Positions 4,507-5,473 of a stretch of 5,473 nucleotides of DNA are shown one piece after another (within the stretch, counting starts at the first letter, position 1; the number at the start of each line of letters is the position of its first letter). The position numbers were made by a program, and so were the translations under genes. Origin of the DNA: Bacillota bacterium (GTDB lineage: Bacteria; Bacillota; Sulfobacillia; Symbiobacteriales; ZC4RG38); assembly GCA_003242505.1 (NCBI GenBank), contig QGUP01000158.1, positions 1 through 5,473 on the forward strand, given 5' to 3'. Under the pieces are notes generated by a model. The model searched no databases and was not told where the DNA came from. It saw only the letters and a program-made list of their open reading frames with translations.

Positions 4507-5473
4507 CCGCGCTGGTCAGGTTGTCCCTGTGCATGATCGTCCGGGATGAAGAAGAGAACCTGCCCCGGTGCCTGGAGAGCGTCCGGGGCCTGGTAGACGA
4601 AATCGTGGTGGTCGATACGGGCTCCCGGGACGGGACGGCCGAGGTGGCCCGCCGGTACGGGGCCCGGGTGCTCCATCAGCCCTGGGCGGACGACTTTGCC
4701 GCCGCCCGGAACCGGAGCCTCGACGAGGCCGGCGGGGAGTGGGTGCTGGTCCTCGACGCCGACGAAGAGCTCGGCCCGGAGGGCCGGGAGGCGCTGCCGG
4801 GGCTCCTCGCCCGCCCGGAGGTGGAGGGGTATCTGGTCCGGATCGTCAACTTCCTCGGGGAGGGGCCGCACCCTCCCCAGGAGGAGACCGCCGGACTCCG
4901 GCTCTTCCGCAACCGGCCGGAGTACCGGTTTGCCGGGGCTTTTCACGAGCAGATCGCCCCGAGCATCCTGGCCGCCCGCCCCGGGGCCCGGCTGGAGCCC
5001 AGCCCCCTCCGGATCCTCCACCGGGGGTATCAGCCGGCGGTGCGGCGGCGCCGGGAGAAGCACCGCCGGAACCTGCGGATGCTGGAGCGGATGCGGGCGG
5101 AGGCGCCCGACGATCCTTTCCTCCTCTATCTCCTGGGGGTCGAGCACCTGGCCGAGGGGGAGGCCGGCGCGGCGCTGCCGTACCTGGAAGAGGCCTGCCG
5201 CCTGGCTCCCCCGGACCGGGCCTGGCGCCCGAAGCTAGTGAAGAGCCTCGCCGCCGCGCTGGCGGAGGAGGGGCGGTGGGCGGACCTCCTGGCCTGGCTG
5301 GGGCCGGAACTGGAGCGGTACCCGGACTACACGGACCTTCATTACCTGGCGGGCCTCGCCGCCCAGGGGCTGGGCCGGCACCAGGAGGCGGCGGCGGCCT
5401 TCCGCCGGTGCCTCGCCCTGGGCCCGGCCCCCTCGCCCCCCTACGGCAGCGTCGACCCGGCCGCGGGCGGGGC
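4503..5473 (+). CDS. Family-2 glycosyltransferase with C-terminal TPR repeats, 3' end cut by window
   Basis: About 323 residues seen; the frame is open at the window end. Residues ~7-90 are a GT-A fold: LSLCMIVRDEEENLPRCLESV (7-27), then VDEIVVVDTGSRDGT (31-45), ADDFAAARNRSL (62-73) and WVLVLDADEEL (80-90) with the DxD-type metal/nucleotide-sugar site Asp85-Ala-Asp87. HEQI (148-151) follows in FAGAFHEQI, conserved in this SunS-like subgroup. From ~180 (RRRREKHRRNLRMLE) to the end there are helical TPR-like repeats (LYLLGVEHLAEGEAGAALPYLEEACRLAP at ~208-236; LHYLAGLAAQGLGRHQEAAAAFRRCLALGP near the end). The family transfers a sugar from a nucleotide donor to protein or polysaccharide acceptors; the acceptor here is unknown. 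The conserved LSLCMIV begins before ATG 4533, so that ATG is too late; GTG 4503 is used here, CTG 4512 is better by SD. Downstream of and probably co-transcribed with the repeat membrane protein, which could be its anchor or substrate (inference). Confidence 0.9.
   Translation, partial: MAALVRLSLCMIVRDEEENLPRCLESVRGLVDEIVVVDTGSRDGTAEVARRYGARVLHQPWADDFAAARNRSLDEAGGEWVLVLDADEELGPEGREALPGLLARPEVEGYLVRIVNFLGEGPHPPQEETAGLRLFRNRPEYRFAGAFHEQIAPSILAARPGARLEPSPLRILHRGYQPAVRRRREKHRRNLRMLERMRAEAPDDPFLLYLLGVEHLAEGEAGAALPYLEEACRLAPPDRAWRPKLVKSLAAALAEEGRWADLLAWLGPELERYPDYTDLHYLAGLAAQGLGRHQEAAAAFRRCLALGPAPSPPYGSVDPAAGG

Noticed and set aside
4468..4536. 22-residue Arg/Trp-rich small frame whose TGA overlaps ATG 4533 (ATGA)
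   Set aside because: It looks like translational coupling, but family alignment puts the glycosyltransferase start before 4533, and the mini-frame has only a weak SD and no recognisable feature.

Overview
The window is very GC-rich DNA (clearly above 70 % G+C by eye across most of it) from what looks like a spore-forming, high-GC Bacillota, of the Symbiobacterium, Thermaerobacter or Limnochordia kind. Three observations support this: a DUF3794 (SPOCS, SipL-type) protein, a family centred on endospore-formers; Shine-Dalgarno sequences matching the Bacillota AGGAGGTGATC type; and an N-acetylmuramoyl-L-alanine-amidase-like protein with a golvesin/Xly-type C-terminal domain. Genus-level placement is inference and cannot be settled from this sequence. 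Bases 1-94 are not genomic: they are a TA run, a poly-T run and an error-bearing Illumina P7/Nextera adapter read from the assembly end, so this is a raw contig edge.

Layout. (i) 95-236, minus: the first ~47 codons of a MoaD/ThiS ubiquitin-like sulfur carrier, cut off by the adapter, with a good promoter (263-291) and SD (241-253). (ii) 351-1799, plus: a proline-rich protein whose first ~190 residues resemble an Amidase_3 fold that has lost its zinc ligands; its 3' end is uncertain. (iii) 1615-2778, plus: an Amidase_2 fold with all three zinc-ligand positions replaced, followed by a golvesin-type beta domain. (iv) 2779-3027: a 249-bp convergent intergenic region with two perfect hairpins and an imperfect direct repeat. 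(v) 3028-3720, minus: a cysteine-rich DUF3794 protein with a DxNxDGxxD calcium-loop motif. (vi) 3721-3851: a divergent regulatory region with one of only two short AT-rich islands in the GC-rich part. (vii) 3852-4466, plus: a small two-helix membrane protein with two different 7-residue tandem repeats. (viii) 4503 to the window end, plus: a family-2 glycosyltransferase with a TPR tail, cut by the window end.

How the genes may work together (inference). Two neighbouring amidase-like proteins that have lost catalytic metal ligands, a DUF3794 protein, a membrane protein with a Pro/Gly-rich tail and a SunS-like glycosyltransferase would fit a spore- or cell-envelope surface locus in which the amidase folds act as binding or scaffold modules. 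The tandem pseudo-amidase arrangement is the most unusual feature. No RNA genes, CRISPR array, insertion sequence or phage genes were seen.
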